64,000 nucleotides of DNA from Paraspadella gotoi (GCA_051294375.1 CM119264.1:1807298-1871297), one strand, 5' to 3'. Shown: positions 49,320 through 60,354, counted from the stretch's first letter. A program made the numbers and translations. Notes: generated by a model from the sequence alone, not told the origin.

Positions 49320-52300
49320 ATCAGACTAAACGTTTTAACTAATGATTAATGAATAGTAACTTATTTAGATTCTTTTCAATCACTTGACGTTAAAATATCC
49401 TCACATAACTCTCAATAAAATCTCCTAACGAATCAGGCGTCAGGCGAACTGCACCTGGCTTTTCCTCTTCCTCTTCCACGCAGACCCTCTGGACGAGCGA
49501 CTTGGCGACTCGGCCGACGTCGTCGAAATCCTTTGCTATCACGACTCGATCTTCGGCGCCGGCGATGTCCACGAGTCCTGATCTTTTGACGCCGGTTCCG
49601 ATCCCAATCGCGTAGACGACGACGCCGTCTTTGGCCCAAAGGGACGCCGCTTTTTTGGTTTTGATCTCCTGGGTGACGCCGCTTGGATCCCCGTCCGTGA
49701 AGACGAAACAGAACTGAAACGGAGATGACATTCGAAGAGACAAGACGATGTAAAAGAAAACAGGCTTTACATTTAGAGAAACAGGGTTGATGTGAGAAGA
49801 AAACAGAAGAAACACATCAAATGAAGAACAGACTTTAAAGAATCTATTGCCATCAGAAGAAACTGACCAAATTCCTAAACAATGAAAAAAAAACATACCA
49901 GTGAAAAAAAGGTCGGATTTAAAACAATATTGGTTTTATCAATTTCATAGTGTTCCTGAACTAAAATATACTAACGGTAAAAACAAAAAAAATCATTTTC
50001 CTTAAACCACAAAAAAACAGAACATTAAAAATATCCAAAAAAACCTACAACCAAACCAATACCGGGCCTTATTTTCGTAAAGAGTCCCATTTCACATTAA
50101 ATTCTAAAATATATTTTTTTTAGGTTCAAATATTAGGATACCATCACAGATGAATGAAACTCGGAAACAGAGGAAAGGATTAAGGAAGAGGATTCCGGAA
50201 GAGGAAGAAGATTCTGGAACGATTTCGAACGGGATTTTGGAAGCCAAATCCAGAAAAGGAACAATAGTTTCCGGAAGAGGAAAAGAAGGTTCCAGAAGAG
50301 GAAGAGGAGGATTCCGGAAGAGGAATCTGGCTTCGTCTACTTGCCCATTATAAATAGCCTCTGTTTCTGCTTTGATTAGGTTTAAAATTAGGTCAAGGAT
50401 TAATGTTAGGGATTAGGTTAATGGATTAGGGTTAATGACTTAAATTTAGAGTTTTAAGTTGAAGATTAGGCAATAAGGTTTAGGGTTCAGGGTAATGATT
50501 AGGTTAAGTTTAGGGAATTAGGGATTAGGGTTACAGATTAGATTAAAAGTCTAGTAACAAATTATTTTTAAATAAGTAACTAAATTAAAAATGTTCAGGG
50601 GTAAAGGAACCGAAATGGGGCGTTTTGGGAAAAGAGAGCCACAGTACCATTATTATAATCGACCAATGGACCAATCGTATTCCTCACCCTCCCAGTGTCC
50701 TTGTCTTTTCTCTCTTTCACTTTGAAACGAACAAAGGCTTTTTCCAAAGCGTCGCCAGTCAGAGTTCCCCCAGGAACGTAGGAGCTTTTTCTGATTTCTT
50801 CTTGCAAAGAATCCTTGGTTAAGAATCTGAAGGGAGTTGGAGTGAGATTTTTAGGGGGGGGGTTGGGGTCAGTTGGAGTGAGATTTTTAGGGGGGGGGGT
50901 ATGGGTCAGTTCGAGTCGGAGTTCACAATTCGGGGGGAATTTTCGGTGGACATAGGCCGCCTTTGTCGCGGTTTGAGCTCTTTTTGAAATTTGAGTCTTT
51001 CGAGTTTATTTTGTCTTACTCGTGGCAGCAATGTATTATTTTAAATATATTTATCAATGATATCAATATCTAGTACTTTAAAGATATTTCAGTTCTCACT
51101 TGTCCAACGGAAATTCGTCGATCATTTTGGAGGAAAACTTGAAGAGTCCAACTCGCGCTTTGTCTTGACCGATCTCCAACTGGCTCACCACGGAATCTGC
51201 AATTTCCTGAATGACATTTTTATAAACCATTAAGATTTGAACATTACTCTCTTTTGATTAAATTTTAATTTGAAAAAATACCGACCTTCATCACGTGACG
51301 ATAACGCTCCTCGCCCACGCTGCCGGACGAGTCGACGATCAGTTGCAAGTCGATTTTGTGATTTGTCTTGCAGGATTTTCTCGCATCTCCTGGGACATTG
51401 ATGGAGGAGATGAAGATAAATGAAACAAATATTTAATTTTTTAATACTATATTTACCGTAACGAAAGAGAATTTGAGAGAAAACGACAAGAAAGAAAATC
51501 AATTTCATTTTCAATAATTAGATTATTGAAAATATAATCGGCAAATTTTGGAAGAAGAAAGCAAACATTTTAAAAGTTCGACTCTTTATATACAGTGAAA
51601 TTTAAAAAAAATAATTGTTTGCTAAGTAAATACACTTCACGTTTTGTCAGAAAAACCTTTTTTATTAGAAAAACCATGACATAAACTAACTCCGGGGGAT
51701 GCGGCGTCAAGCAGAGCTTTAACTTATTTTCTTTAAACAAACATTAAACATAAAATATAATTTACATATTTTAATCACGTCAATCTAATTTATATACATA
51801 ATTCTAGTTATCGGAAGATCAAAAGAGTTTTAAGGATTAAAAAGTTTTAGAAAAGTGAATAACCGCGAAGTTGCCACCAAAAAAAATTGATTTAGCGGAT
51901 CGGTGGGAAGCGTTTCCATTAAATTATATGGTTAAACTAAAACGTTTAATGAGACTTTTTTCAACATTCGTATGAATTATGACAACAGATTTGATTGATT
52001 TTTGTCTGAGATTTAAAGTTCTGTTTGTCCAACGATCGAAAAATCACCGCCCGAGTTGAAATGATTAATTCGACAAACAATTAAGTCGTTGTCTTCATTA
52101 TTTACCTAAACCGTTTTTGTCCGAATTGTGGAAATGGCTGAAGAGTCCAGAGTGCTATCCGCAACTTCTTTAACACCCTTTAGCAGCCATGGAACTGGTC
52201 TTGAGCTTGGAACCAGGCGTGAGGTTATTCCACGCCCCCAAGGCGGTTTACGGCCGTCGTTAAGATTTCCGTAGGGTAGGTACCATTAAGGATCGATCCC

Positions 52301-55300
52301 GATACCTTGTGGTCATGAATCGATGACTTTTCTCAATGAGCCACCGGGTCACAGCTGAAATTATATACAGGCGGGCGTGTACTTGTTGCAATACCGGACT
52401 ACAGAATTATAATCTTGTGGCAGCAAGACTTAAAGCTGCCTCACTGCTGTCCGTCCTTAGCCTCGTCTCAATGGCTGAGCAGGCTAAATCATCTCATTCC
52501 ATCCGTGCGTCCCGGGTTCAATCCCTGGGCATCCCGGTTCTGGCTTAAATGTGACGGTGCCGGTATAAACATGCCGGTGACAGGAGGCGGCCCCTACGCC
52601 AGTTGGTGAGATACCCCGCGCCCCGGGTATCATATCATATCATATCATATCCCGTTGCCATAATCTTTCTTTTTTTTTTATAAAGAGCAAGACCCAGTTA
52701 TATAATTGCAATCATTTCTTCCTCCCGCAATGCAATGCCTCCCATTGCAGGAAATCGACGCCCTCATGGTGCAGCGGATGAAGGATCTACCGGTTGCTGT
52801 GCAACGTGAGCACGAGAGTTGCATGTTGGACGTGACAGAATTGCAATGGCACGTCAACTATCGAGGCAGAGTGAGAACGAGGACAGAGAAGAAGGTTAAC
52901 AAGGCGAGGGAGTTCAACGCCAAGCTCAAGGCAGAGTTGGAACACATTAGCAAGCAGGTTTGATTGTTTGCTTGTTTTATTGTTTGAGATCGGGTTTCCA
53001 TTTCATTTATAGGAGCTATTTTTTTATTTAATTATCACTTACTTCATTCTTTTATATTTATGTATTCATTCATGTATTTTATCTCCTTCAGCCACAAATT
53101 TGACTTATTTATTTATTTATTAATTTATTCCAATTTTAAATCCAGGGCCCCTTAATCCAAGAGAAGCTCGGTCTCCTCGCCAACGCGACGATCAAAATCG
53201 GAAAGGGACAAGATTCGCTGGAGCGAAGTTTACTGGAGCAACAGGCTAATCTTGCGAGGAGCGAAGCGAGGGCTGCGGAGACGCGGAACAAGGCTCAGAT
53301 GGAGCGAGGGCTCATGGGAAAAGAGCAAAGAGGACTCGGGGAGGAAATGGGTCTGTGTTTATCATTATATGAGATGTAATAACATTAAATTAATGCATTC
53401 ACTTTACTTATTATGAATTCGAAAATGAATTCAATAATTAATACATTCCTTCATTTACATCCATTCATTCATGTATTAATTTATGTATTTTTTATAAAAT
53501 AATTAATTTAGTCAAACATCAATTCATTCATACATCAATTCAGTCGTTCATAAATTAACTAATTCATTAAGTGTTTAATTTATTTATTCAGTCCTTTTTC
53601 AATTCATTTAGCAATCTATTTATTTATTTATTTATCAATTAATTCATACATTAAACTCAGCCATTATTCCTACATTCCATTCATTCATTCATTCCATCCA
53701 TTCATTCGTTCATTTCATTCATTCTATTCATTCATTCATTCTATACATTCATTCATTCATTCATTCATTCCATTCAGCCCGCTACACTAAAGACCTTCTC
53801 CGCGCCAACGAGCTCCACGATCAGTTGAAGACAGAGTGGAGCTCCTTTGACGCGAAGATGCGTCGAGCGGAGGAGGCGGCTGAAGCGCTGGAGCTGAAGT
53901 CGGAGAGTGTAGCCGCGACTGAAGAGGAGCTGGAGAACGAGATCAGAGAACTGCAGATCAAGATCAGGGAACAGGTGAGGGCATCGGTAGATCGGGGAGC
54001 AAGTTCGGGAATAGGTGAGGGGATCAAGAAATCGGGGATCATGTTCAGTGAGCAAGTGAGGGGATCGATAGATCGGGGATCAAGTTCGGGGAATAGGTGA
54101 GGGGATCAAGAAATCGGGGATCAAGTTCAGGGAACAGTTGAGGGGATCGATATATTCGGTATCAAGTTCGGGGAACAGGTGAGGGGATCAAGAAATCAGG
54201 GATCAAGTTCAGGGAACAGGTGAGGGGATCGATATATCCGGTATCAAGTTCTGGGAACAGGTGAGGGGATCAAGAAATCGGGGATCAAGTTCAGGGAACA
54301 GGTGAGTGGATCGATATATCCGGTATCAAGTTCGGGGAACAGGTGAGAGGATCAAGAAATCGGGGATCAAGTTCAGGGAACAGGTGAGGGGATCAAGAGA
54401 ACAAGAGTTTGAAGTTTAGCATCAAGAAAAAGCTAATTGTATCGAGATATTCAGTGATCAGCCAAGTTACATACAGAATTTAACCAATCAAAAATCTCCT
54501 TTCCAACCAATCAATCAATCAATCAAGGAATTAGAAGTTGGCCGCGTCTCCGAAGCCAACGCCATCTCCACCCAAGAGAAAGAAGCTGAAGACGAATTGT
54601 GGGCGGAGACGTTGACGTCGCTGGCGACCGACTTGAAGGGTCGGACAAAGTCGCTCCAGGAAGTCATGTCGGGCATCAAAGAGAATAAAGGGAAGATCGA
54701 CGAAACGCTGGAGCGGATTCGCTCCTGTCACGGAGACAAGATGGAAAGGGTCAAGACGCAGGTGCTGGAGCGGAGGGGGTTGGGATAGTGGGGCGTGCTG
54801 GAGCTGATTAGCTCCTGTCATGGTGACAGGATGGAAAGGGTCAATCCCCCTCTAACAAAGACGCAGGTGGGAGTGCTGGAGCGGCAAGGGTGGCGATAGA
54901 GGTGGAGCGAATTGCTGGGGCGCTTTACAATGACAGGAGATTAATTTGTCTTACCTTTTCCGTTTGCTTCTTTTTTTTTTAAATTCGGGGGGAAAAACAA
55001 TACTTTAAAATAGATATTAATTAATTAACAAAAGAGACCAAAATATGAAACATTAACCAATAACCACAAACACTTTATTTAAATGTCTACGATTTAATTT
55101 CTATCTGAAAAAAGTACATATATTTGAGAACGAATATCAAAACTTTGATACTCAAGATTTTATCGTTAGACGAATTCACTCCTTACCATTTGTATATTGA
55201 AATTAACTTTGTTTTCCTCACCCGCCCTCAACCCAAAAAAAAGGAAAACCACAAACGGGAAATCGGGAAAAATGAGGAACAGATGGAGTTCGTGAAACTG

Positions 55301-58300
55301 GAGTTGAAGAAGGCGAGGAAAATCCACGAAGGAGTTGGGGCGAGACTGGATGAGGTGAACGCGAAAATCGTCGCCGCCGAAGACGATTTGAGGGCGAAGG
55401 CTGTGGATCTGAAGGGGAGGATCAAGGAAGAGAGACAGAGTGAGTTGAAGAAATGAAATCAATCAATCAATCAATCAATATCGCAGCCGATTAACACGTA
55501 ATGTAATTATATTATAAATTACTTTGAATCTAATCGAATCAAACGTTCAATCAATTAATCATTCTCTCAATCAATGCAATCAAATCAATTAATTCATTAA
55601 CATTAAATCAATCAGTCAATCAATCAATCAATCAATCAAATCGCAGCCAAAACCACGATCGCGACCAAGATCCAAACGGAGCGCGAGGATTTCGACCGAC
55701 TGCAGGCGGAAGCCGTCTTCAAGATGGAGCGCGTCCGCAAGAAGGCGGCCGAAGTCGAATCCGTCGTCGAGGGTCTGCAGGTGGGGGTCTTGAGGTCGGG
55801 CCGAGGTCTGCAGGTCAGGTCTTGAGGTCGGGCCGAGGTCTGCAGTTCAGGTCTCGAGGTCGGGCCGAGATCTGCAGTTCAGGTTTTGAGGTCGGGCCGA
55901 GGTCTGCAGTTCAGGTCTTGAGGTCGGGCCGAGGTCTGCAGTTCAGGTCTTGAGGTCGGGCCGAGGTCTGTACACTCATGTGCAAAAAAAAAAAAAAAAA
56001 ATGCGCCACTTTATAACTTTAAATTCCAGATGCTCCATAAAAATATTTTTAAAAATTATATTAAGAAATAAAGTTGTTTAAAAAAAAAATCAATGAGTAC
56101 AATCGGTCAAGCGGTTTAAGAGATATGATTTTTTAAACTTGAGTGTTCCAAATCAAGAAGGGAAAATCAAATATTATTCAAAGCTTCAGAATCACACTGA
56201 GGTCGAGAGAATTAGGTCTTGAGGTCAGGTCTAGAGATCTGGCTAAGGTCGTGAGGGTTAGGTCTGCAGGTCTTAAGGTCAGACTGAGGTCGTGAAAATG
56301 AGGTCTTGAGGTGAGGTCTCGAGGTCTGACTGAGGTTGTGAGGGTAAGGTCAGGGTGAGAAAAGGTAAGGTGTTTTGTTATTTCGAGTAAGGTCATCAGA
56401 AGTTGCGAAATTTGAGTAAGTTATGTTTATCAGGGCCTTTGAGGTTCCCTTTGCGGATCCCTAAGCTTGGAATCTGCTTGGGTTAATCGAAAAGCTTGCT
56501 ATTTACCTGAATACTGACAACGATTTTTTTAAAAATTATTATTAATAAGTTTTTATTGATTATTTTCTTAGGCTAAAGTGGAGAAACTTCGAAATTCTCA
56601 CGATGAAAAAAATCGCGTGGTCGAAGTTTTGGAAGAACAAATGAATCACATCGCGGGGAAAAAAGCGAGGGAGAAAGAAGGAGGAACTTAAGAGGTGGAG
56701 GGGAGGGAGGGAGAGAGAGGGGAGGAAGTGAAGGGGGAAGAGGGAGAAAGAGGAGGACTTAATGAGGTGGAGGGGAGGGAAGGGAGAGGAGGGAGGAAGT
56801 GAAGGGGAGAGAGGGAGAAAGAGGAGGAGCTTAATGAGGTGGAGGGGGAGAGGGAGAGGGAGAGGAGGGAGGAAGTGAAGGGGAGAGAGGGAGAAAGAGG
56901 AGGAGCTTAATGAGGTGGAGGGGTAGAGGGAGAGGAGGGAGGAAGTGAAGGGGGAAAGGAGGGAGGAAAGAGGAGGACTTAATGAGGTGGAGGGGGAGAG
57001 GGAGAGGAGGGAGGAAGTGAAGGGGAAGAGAGGGAGAAAGAGGAGGAGCTTAATGAGGTGGAGGGGGAGAGGGAGAGGAGGGAGGAAGTGAAGGGGGAGA
57101 GGGGAGAAAGAGGAGGAGCTTAATGAGGTGGAGTGGGAGAGGGAGAGGAGGGAGGAAGTGAAGGGGAGAAGAGGAGAAAGAGAGGAACTTAATGAGGTGG
57201 AGGGGAGAGGGAGAGGAGGGAGGAAGTGAAGGGAGAGAGGGAGAAAGAGGAGGAGCTTAATGAGGGTGAGGAAGATAGGGAGGAATGTGAGGGGGAGGAG
57301 GGAGAGGGAGAGGAGGGAGGAAGTGAAGGGGGAGAGAGGGAGAAAGAGGAGGAGCTTAATGAGGTGGAAGGGGAGGGTAGGAGAAAAGTAAAGGGGGAGA
57401 GAGGGAGAAGGGGAGGGAGGAATAAAAAAAGTTGGTGGGGAAAGGGATTTTGGTGATGCACAATTATAATAGCAATCCCTTCGTAAGAGATATTGCTTCA
57501 ATATTTATTAATAGGAAATATCTATTTTGACAACTTTCTCGAGTTTAAAAGAGTATGATTGCAAAAGATTATAACGTCACTTTATAGATAATAAGTTATT
57601 ACTATAATTTACATGTATTTTTCTCAAACGCCTACGTCTTTTGTTTTCTCTCTCAGCAAATCGACAAGTTAGAACCGGTGGCGACCTCTCTCAACAAAAA
57701 GAGAAAAGAATTCGGAAGGAAACAAACGTTCATCGCCGAACGAACGGCTGAAATTAAGGCGAGGGACTCGGCGTTTAATTAAAAAGAATCAATAGTTATT
57801 TATCAATATTATAATTAAATATTATATTATTATTTTGTAGGAAGAAACTGAAAAGATGGAGAAGGAAGAAGTTTCGTTGAAAGAAGAACTCGATTCTGTC
57901 GATGCGGAGGTTGAGGAATTAGAGGATTGCTTGAAGGAGGTGTGGGAAGGGGGAACTGTGTCGAAGGGCGGTGTGGGAAGGGGACACTGTGGGAAGGGGA
58001 CACTGTGGGAAAAGGCGATGTCGGAAGGGGCTATATGGGAAAGAGGAACTGTGGGAAAAGGCGGTGTCGGAAGGGGCACTGTGGGAAAAGGCGGTGTCTG
58101 AAGGGGCACTGTGGGAAAGGGGAACTGTGGGAAGGGGCAACCTGGAAAAGGGGAATTGTGGGAGTGCAGCGGTGGTGTGAGGAATTGAATATGTAAAAGA
58201 ATTACTATAATTTTAAGGAATTTTAATTAAAAGAAGTATACCGAAATCTTTTAACATCAATATTTTCGATTTCTGCTTCAATTTTAAATATTCCACTTTT

Positions 58301-60354
58301 TCACCATCCCTTTTTTTTTTATTTTTCTAATATTCCACCTTCCCATTTTACAATTTTCCACTTTCCCTTTTTTCCATTTTTCACTTTTCCACTTTCTTTT
58401 TTTCCATTTTTCGACTTTTCAGGCGGAGACGCGACTCGATTCCTCAGAGAAAATTCAATCTCAACTCAAAAAATTAAAAGAAGAAAACGAAAAAAGAAAA
58501 GAAGAAATGAAAAAAATTCACGAGTCTCACATGGAAGAGAGGAGAGCGGTGAAAGAGGGGTTGATAGAGAAGTAAGTGATTGATTGATCGATTCATGGAA
58601 GAGAGGAGATCGGTGAAAGAGGGGTTGATAGAGAAGTAAGTGATTGATTGATCGATTCATGGAAGAGGGGAGATCGGTGAAAGAGGGGTTGATAGAGAAG
58701 TAAGTGATTGATTGATCTATTCATCAAAGAGAGGAGATCGGTGAAAGAAGGGTTGATAGAGAAGTAAGTGATTGATTGTTGGTTTAATAGATTCTCATCG
58801 ACTTATTGATTGTTTTATGGCAACGGGAGGAAAGCCTGTGATACCCGGGGCGTGGGGTATCTCACCAACTAGCGTAGGGGCTGCGGACTGTCAGTGACCG
58901 CCTCCTGTCACTGGCATGTTTATACCGGCACCGTCACATTTAAGCCAGAACCGGGATACCCAGGGATTGAACCCAGGACGCACGGATGGAATGAGATGAT
59001 TTAGCCTGCTCAGCCATTGAGACGAGGCTGAGGACCGACAGCAGTGAGGCAGCTTTAAGTCTTGCTGCCACAGTTTCTAATTTATAAGACGAATGATTGA
59101 TTCAGATACATTGATTATTTAATGAATTATATTCTATAGATTGTTTTGCCTAATAATTGATTGGTTGATGATGCTTTATTGATTGATAAACCCTTTTAAT
59201 CAGACTGACGTCCGAGCGGATCCGCAACGCCGAGCTGGCCTCTAATTATCGGCGACTTCGCGCGGCGACTCTGCAGAAAAAGTCCGAGGCGATGGAAACG
59301 TTTGACCTGAAGAACAGATCCGAAAACGGACTGAAGGACATGAGAACGGTAGTGGGATATCGATCGATCGTTGATAGGAATCTAAGATTATTTTCGTTGT
59401 TGTCGTTGTTTAGTATTTTTTATTATTTGTTGTGAACTTAATTTTGTTCTTTTTTCCCAGAGCAACCAATTTCGGTTCTTTTATCCAGGAATTTAATTTT
59501 AAATTTAATATTTAGCTTAAACATGTTCTTAAATTTATAACCCTAATCCCTAACCCAATCCTAAACCGTAATTTCTAACCTTAACTCCTAACCTTAAACC
59601 TTAGTCACTAACCTTAATCCTTAATATAATCCCTAAACTTAATCATTATTATAATCCCTAACCTTAACTTATAACTTAATCTTTAACTTAAAAAATTAAA
59701 TGGTGTCTTTTGGGAAAATAAGGCCTAAATGTTAATGATAAAGACCAGGCTTTAAAACTAACTAACTTTCTTCCTTTCTTTCTTGACGATTTCCGGTTTT
59801 CCTTTTTTTTTCTTCTTTCTTTTTTTTTCTTTCTCCATATTTCTTTCTTTCTCCTTTCCAAATATTTTTCTCGCCATCTCTTCTTTCACTTTTCCCTCCG
59901 TTTTTTCTTTCTCATTTTTCATTCCTTTTTTTGCCTAACCTGCCTTTTTTCTCCCTTCATATTTTTCTCTTCTCCTTCTCTCATTGTTCTATCTTCTCTA
60001 ATCATAACTTCCCTTCCTTTTCCTCCCTTCCTTTTCCTCCCTTTCTTCCCCACACTCATCATTCCTATCATCCCTTTTTCATATTCTATTTTCCTTTCTT
60101 TATCCCTTCCTGCTTTTCCTTCTCTATACTTTCCCCCCCCCAACCAAAAACAGCTGCGCCTCCTCCAAGAGCGGATGTCTACTGCTCTGCGCGTCTACTT
60201 CAGGCTGCGCGGCGTCTTCGGCGCTGACGTCGTTGCCGAATTCACTGAAGAGTCGACGATCAGTTCCGAGAGAATGGAAGAGTTGAAGGCGGAGATGGGG
60301 GAGGCGCTGGGGAAGATTGATGCCTTCTTGGAGGTCTATGCCAAGACTGTTTGA
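42408..60354 (+). CDS. Large coiled-coil protein, CCDC178-like, 18 exons
   Basis: Exons: 42408-42528, 42946-43044, 43337-43484, 43775-43892, 44466-44571, 44882-45513, 52751-52957, 53146-53350, 53778-53974, 54528-54761, 55244-55439, 55647-55780, 56572-about 56694, 57657-57758, 57841-57939, 58423-58571, 59204-59348 and 60154-60354. All phases fit, giving about 1,070 residues. The N-terminal 400 residues are disordered with an acidic run (exon 6). A conserved-looking segment RRSCTSANLLHPCVKKAVSHL spans exons 3-4. From residue about 390 onward it is one long charged coiled coil. CCDC178 is a suggestion from overall organisation and that CxxxxxxxPCV segment, not proven. Exon 13 has an in-frame TAA near its end (56689) and needs checking. 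Introns 3 and 14 use GC donors (AAG|GCGAGT, AAG|GCGAGG). Intron 4 holds a U4 gene and intron 6 a whole opposite-strand gene. No localisation signal is visible. Confidence 0.82.
43941..44082 (-). ncRNA. U4: U4 spliceosomal snRNA, copy 2
   Basis: 142 nt, same length as copy 1, differing at one loop position (gtcttaac against gtattaac) and in the 3' hairpin, which here is GCCT-TTGA-AGGC. The stem base pair changed on both sides, so pairing is kept. A TATATAAA lies about 29 bp upstream and an octamer about 228 bp upstream. Antisense in intron 4 of the coiled-coil gene. Confidence 0.93.
44307..44314 (-). promoter_or_regulatory. Octamer (DSE-like) of U4 copy 2
   Basis: ATTTGCAT on the minus strand, 225-232 bp upstream of the U4 start; flanked by aatctc as in copy 1, while most of the sequence between octamer and gene differs between copies. 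Confidence 0.65.
45789..48346 (-). repeat. Tandem array of 528-bp exon-plus-intron units
   Basis: Acceptors of the five domain exons lie at 48346, 47824, 47296, 46768 and 46240: spacings 522, 528, 528 and 528. The middle three copies are almost identical in exon and in the short 66-bp introns. The outer two are more diverged, as expected for unequal crossing-over or gene conversion. Confidence 0.95.
45789..51508 (-). CDS. Secreted VWA protein with five discoidin-like domains
   Basis: Probable extracellular adhesion or matrix protein of about 984 residues. Minus-strand exons: 51508-51457, 51389-51286, 51206-51100, 50826-50688, 49713-49455, 48346-47891, 47824-47363, 47296-46835, 46768-46307 and 46240-45789. 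All joins are in phase, and every discoidin-like exon is a symmetrical phase 1-1 unit. Signal peptide MKLIFFLVVFSQILF. The VWA domain has a full MIDAS: DSSGSVG, then GGTLTGDAL and FTDGDPSG. A short acidic linker (EEEEEKP) follows. Each repeat contains ADSIWRNDHNAMRAF, VWYQFPQPITVLRFSF, SPTEFELVASND and KCYGIKV, resembling F5/8 type C (galactose-binding fold) domains, with a conserved Cys pair in most. Lies entirely in intron 6 of the coiled-coil gene. The F5/8C assignment is by pattern, not search. Confidence 0.88.
48666..48770. repeat. (GAAA)n microsatellite
   Basis: Nearly perfect GAAA array of about 100 bp with one GAAGAAAA interruption, in the VWA gene intron between exon 5 and the first domain exon. 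Confidence 0.95.
48836..49015 (-). pseudogene. Remnant of a sixth discoidin-like exon
   Basis: Minus strand reads LRKFVKLNEEQTF and then, after a deletion that removes about 25 residues, QNIKMWELIDLEKEKP with a GTAC donor. The following bases resemble the sequence just after the VWA exon donor (gccaggt...cctgacgcctgat, compared with 49430-49460). The frame is broken and the first half of the domain is missing. Confidence 0.7.
49265..49318. repeat. (GA)n microsatellite
   Basis: Uninterrupted GA repeat of about 50 bp. Confidence 0.95.
50062..50650 (+). mobile_element. Dispersed element with telomere-like repeats
   Basis: Left end 'gggccttattttcgtaaagagtcccattt', a GGAAGAGGATTCC-rich insert (50150-50330), degenerate TTAGGG/GGATTA repeats (50375-50540), then right end 'ggaaccgaaatggggcg' and 'ttttgggaaaagagagcc'. 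The same ends and core occur at 11410-11535, 59461-59730 (reverse) and 62905-63305. Confidence 0.65.
52184..52352 (-). repeat. tRNA-derived SINE, family C, copy 2
   Basis: On the minus strand: GGTGGCTCATTGAG (A box) and GGGATCGATCC (B box), about 35 bp apart, followed by a body shared with 8692-8865. Confidence 0.7.
52415..52663 (+). repeat. tRNA-derived SINE, family B, copy 1
   Basis: A box TGGCTGAGCAGG and B box GGTTCAATCCC are both close to consensus; an (ATCAT)n tract lies near the end. Same family as 58816-59074. In intron 6 of the coiled-coil gene, just upstream of exon 7. Confidence 0.9.
53420..53777. repeat. Degenerate (ATTC)n tract, intron 8
   Basis: Expanded ATTC/ATTT microsatellite reaching right up to the acceptor of exon 9. 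Confidence 0.9.
53975..54395 (+). repeat. 41-bp donor-containing minisatellite, intron 9
   Basis: Starts at the exon 9 donor. Each unit ends 'cagggaacag' and begins 'gtgagggg', copying the exon end and 5' splice site. Two alternating unit types ('caagaaatc' and 'cgatatatc') give an 82-bp higher-order period; about ten units. Confidence 0.9.
54762..54900 (+). repeat. Duplicated exon 10 end and donor
   Basis: The exon 10 end ('ctcctgtcac...gatggaaagggtcaa...gacgcag|gtgctgg') is repeated once about 105 bp downstream with a second intact donor 'gacgcag|gtgggag' (donor at 54867). Confidence 0.85.
55781..55972 (+). repeat. 32-bp donor-containing minisatellite, intron 12
   Basis: Six 32-bp units starting at the exon 12 donor; each ends 'gaggtctgcag', like the exon end 'gagggtctgcag'. 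Only the first and second keep a GT after it. More diverged copies continue at 56200-56370. Confidence 0.9.
55973..56190. mobile_element. Truncated Tc1-like MITE fragment
   Basis: Starts TACACTCATGTGCAAAAA and matches 26700-26930 ('caatcggtcaagyggttt', 'caagaagggaaaat'). Inserted at the end of the intron 12 minisatellite. Confidence 0.6.
56665..57440 (+). repeat. About 83-bp purine-rich minisatellite, intron 13
   Basis: About nine units, each with 'gagaaagaggaggagcttaa' then 'tgag|gtggag', encoding REKEEELNE followed by a donor-like GTGGAG. It begins inside exon 13. All purine on the plus strand apart from the CTT/T positions. Confidence 0.9.
57940..58165 (+). repeat. Donor-adjacent minisatellite, intron 15
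   Basis: Starts at the exon 15 donor (GAAGGAG|GTGTGGGAAGGGG) and continues as variants of 'gtgggaaggggcactgtggg' of 18-20 bp, with several further GGTGTGGG-type donor look-alikes. Confidence 0.85.
58508..58763 (+). repeat. Four 64-bp units of exon 16 end plus donor
   Basis: Exon end 'gaggggttgatagagaa' followed by donor 'gtaagtgattgattg' occurs four times. Donors follow positions 58571, 58635, 58699 and 58763, exactly 64 bp apart. Using a later donor would include an in-frame TAA, so the first is presumably used. Confidence 0.97.
58816..59074 (-). repeat. tRNA-derived SINE, family B, copy 2
   Basis: Reverse copy of 52415-52663, with A box and B box intact. In intron 16, just after the 64-bp repeats. 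Confidence 0.9.
59461..59730 (-). mobile_element. Telomere-like dispersed element, reverse copy
   Basis: Core of degenerate CCCTAA/CCTTAA repeats between 'accaatttcggttctttt' and 'cttttgggaaaataaggcc', the reversed ends of the 50062-50650 element. In intron 17. Confidence 0.65.

Noticed and set aside
56560-57501. 313-codon minus-strand frame rich in Ser, Pro and Leu
   Set aside because: Antisense of the purine-rich intron 13 minisatellite and exon 13.
57822-58196. Several frames on both strands
   Set aside because: Shadows of exon 15 and its donor-adjacent minisatellite.
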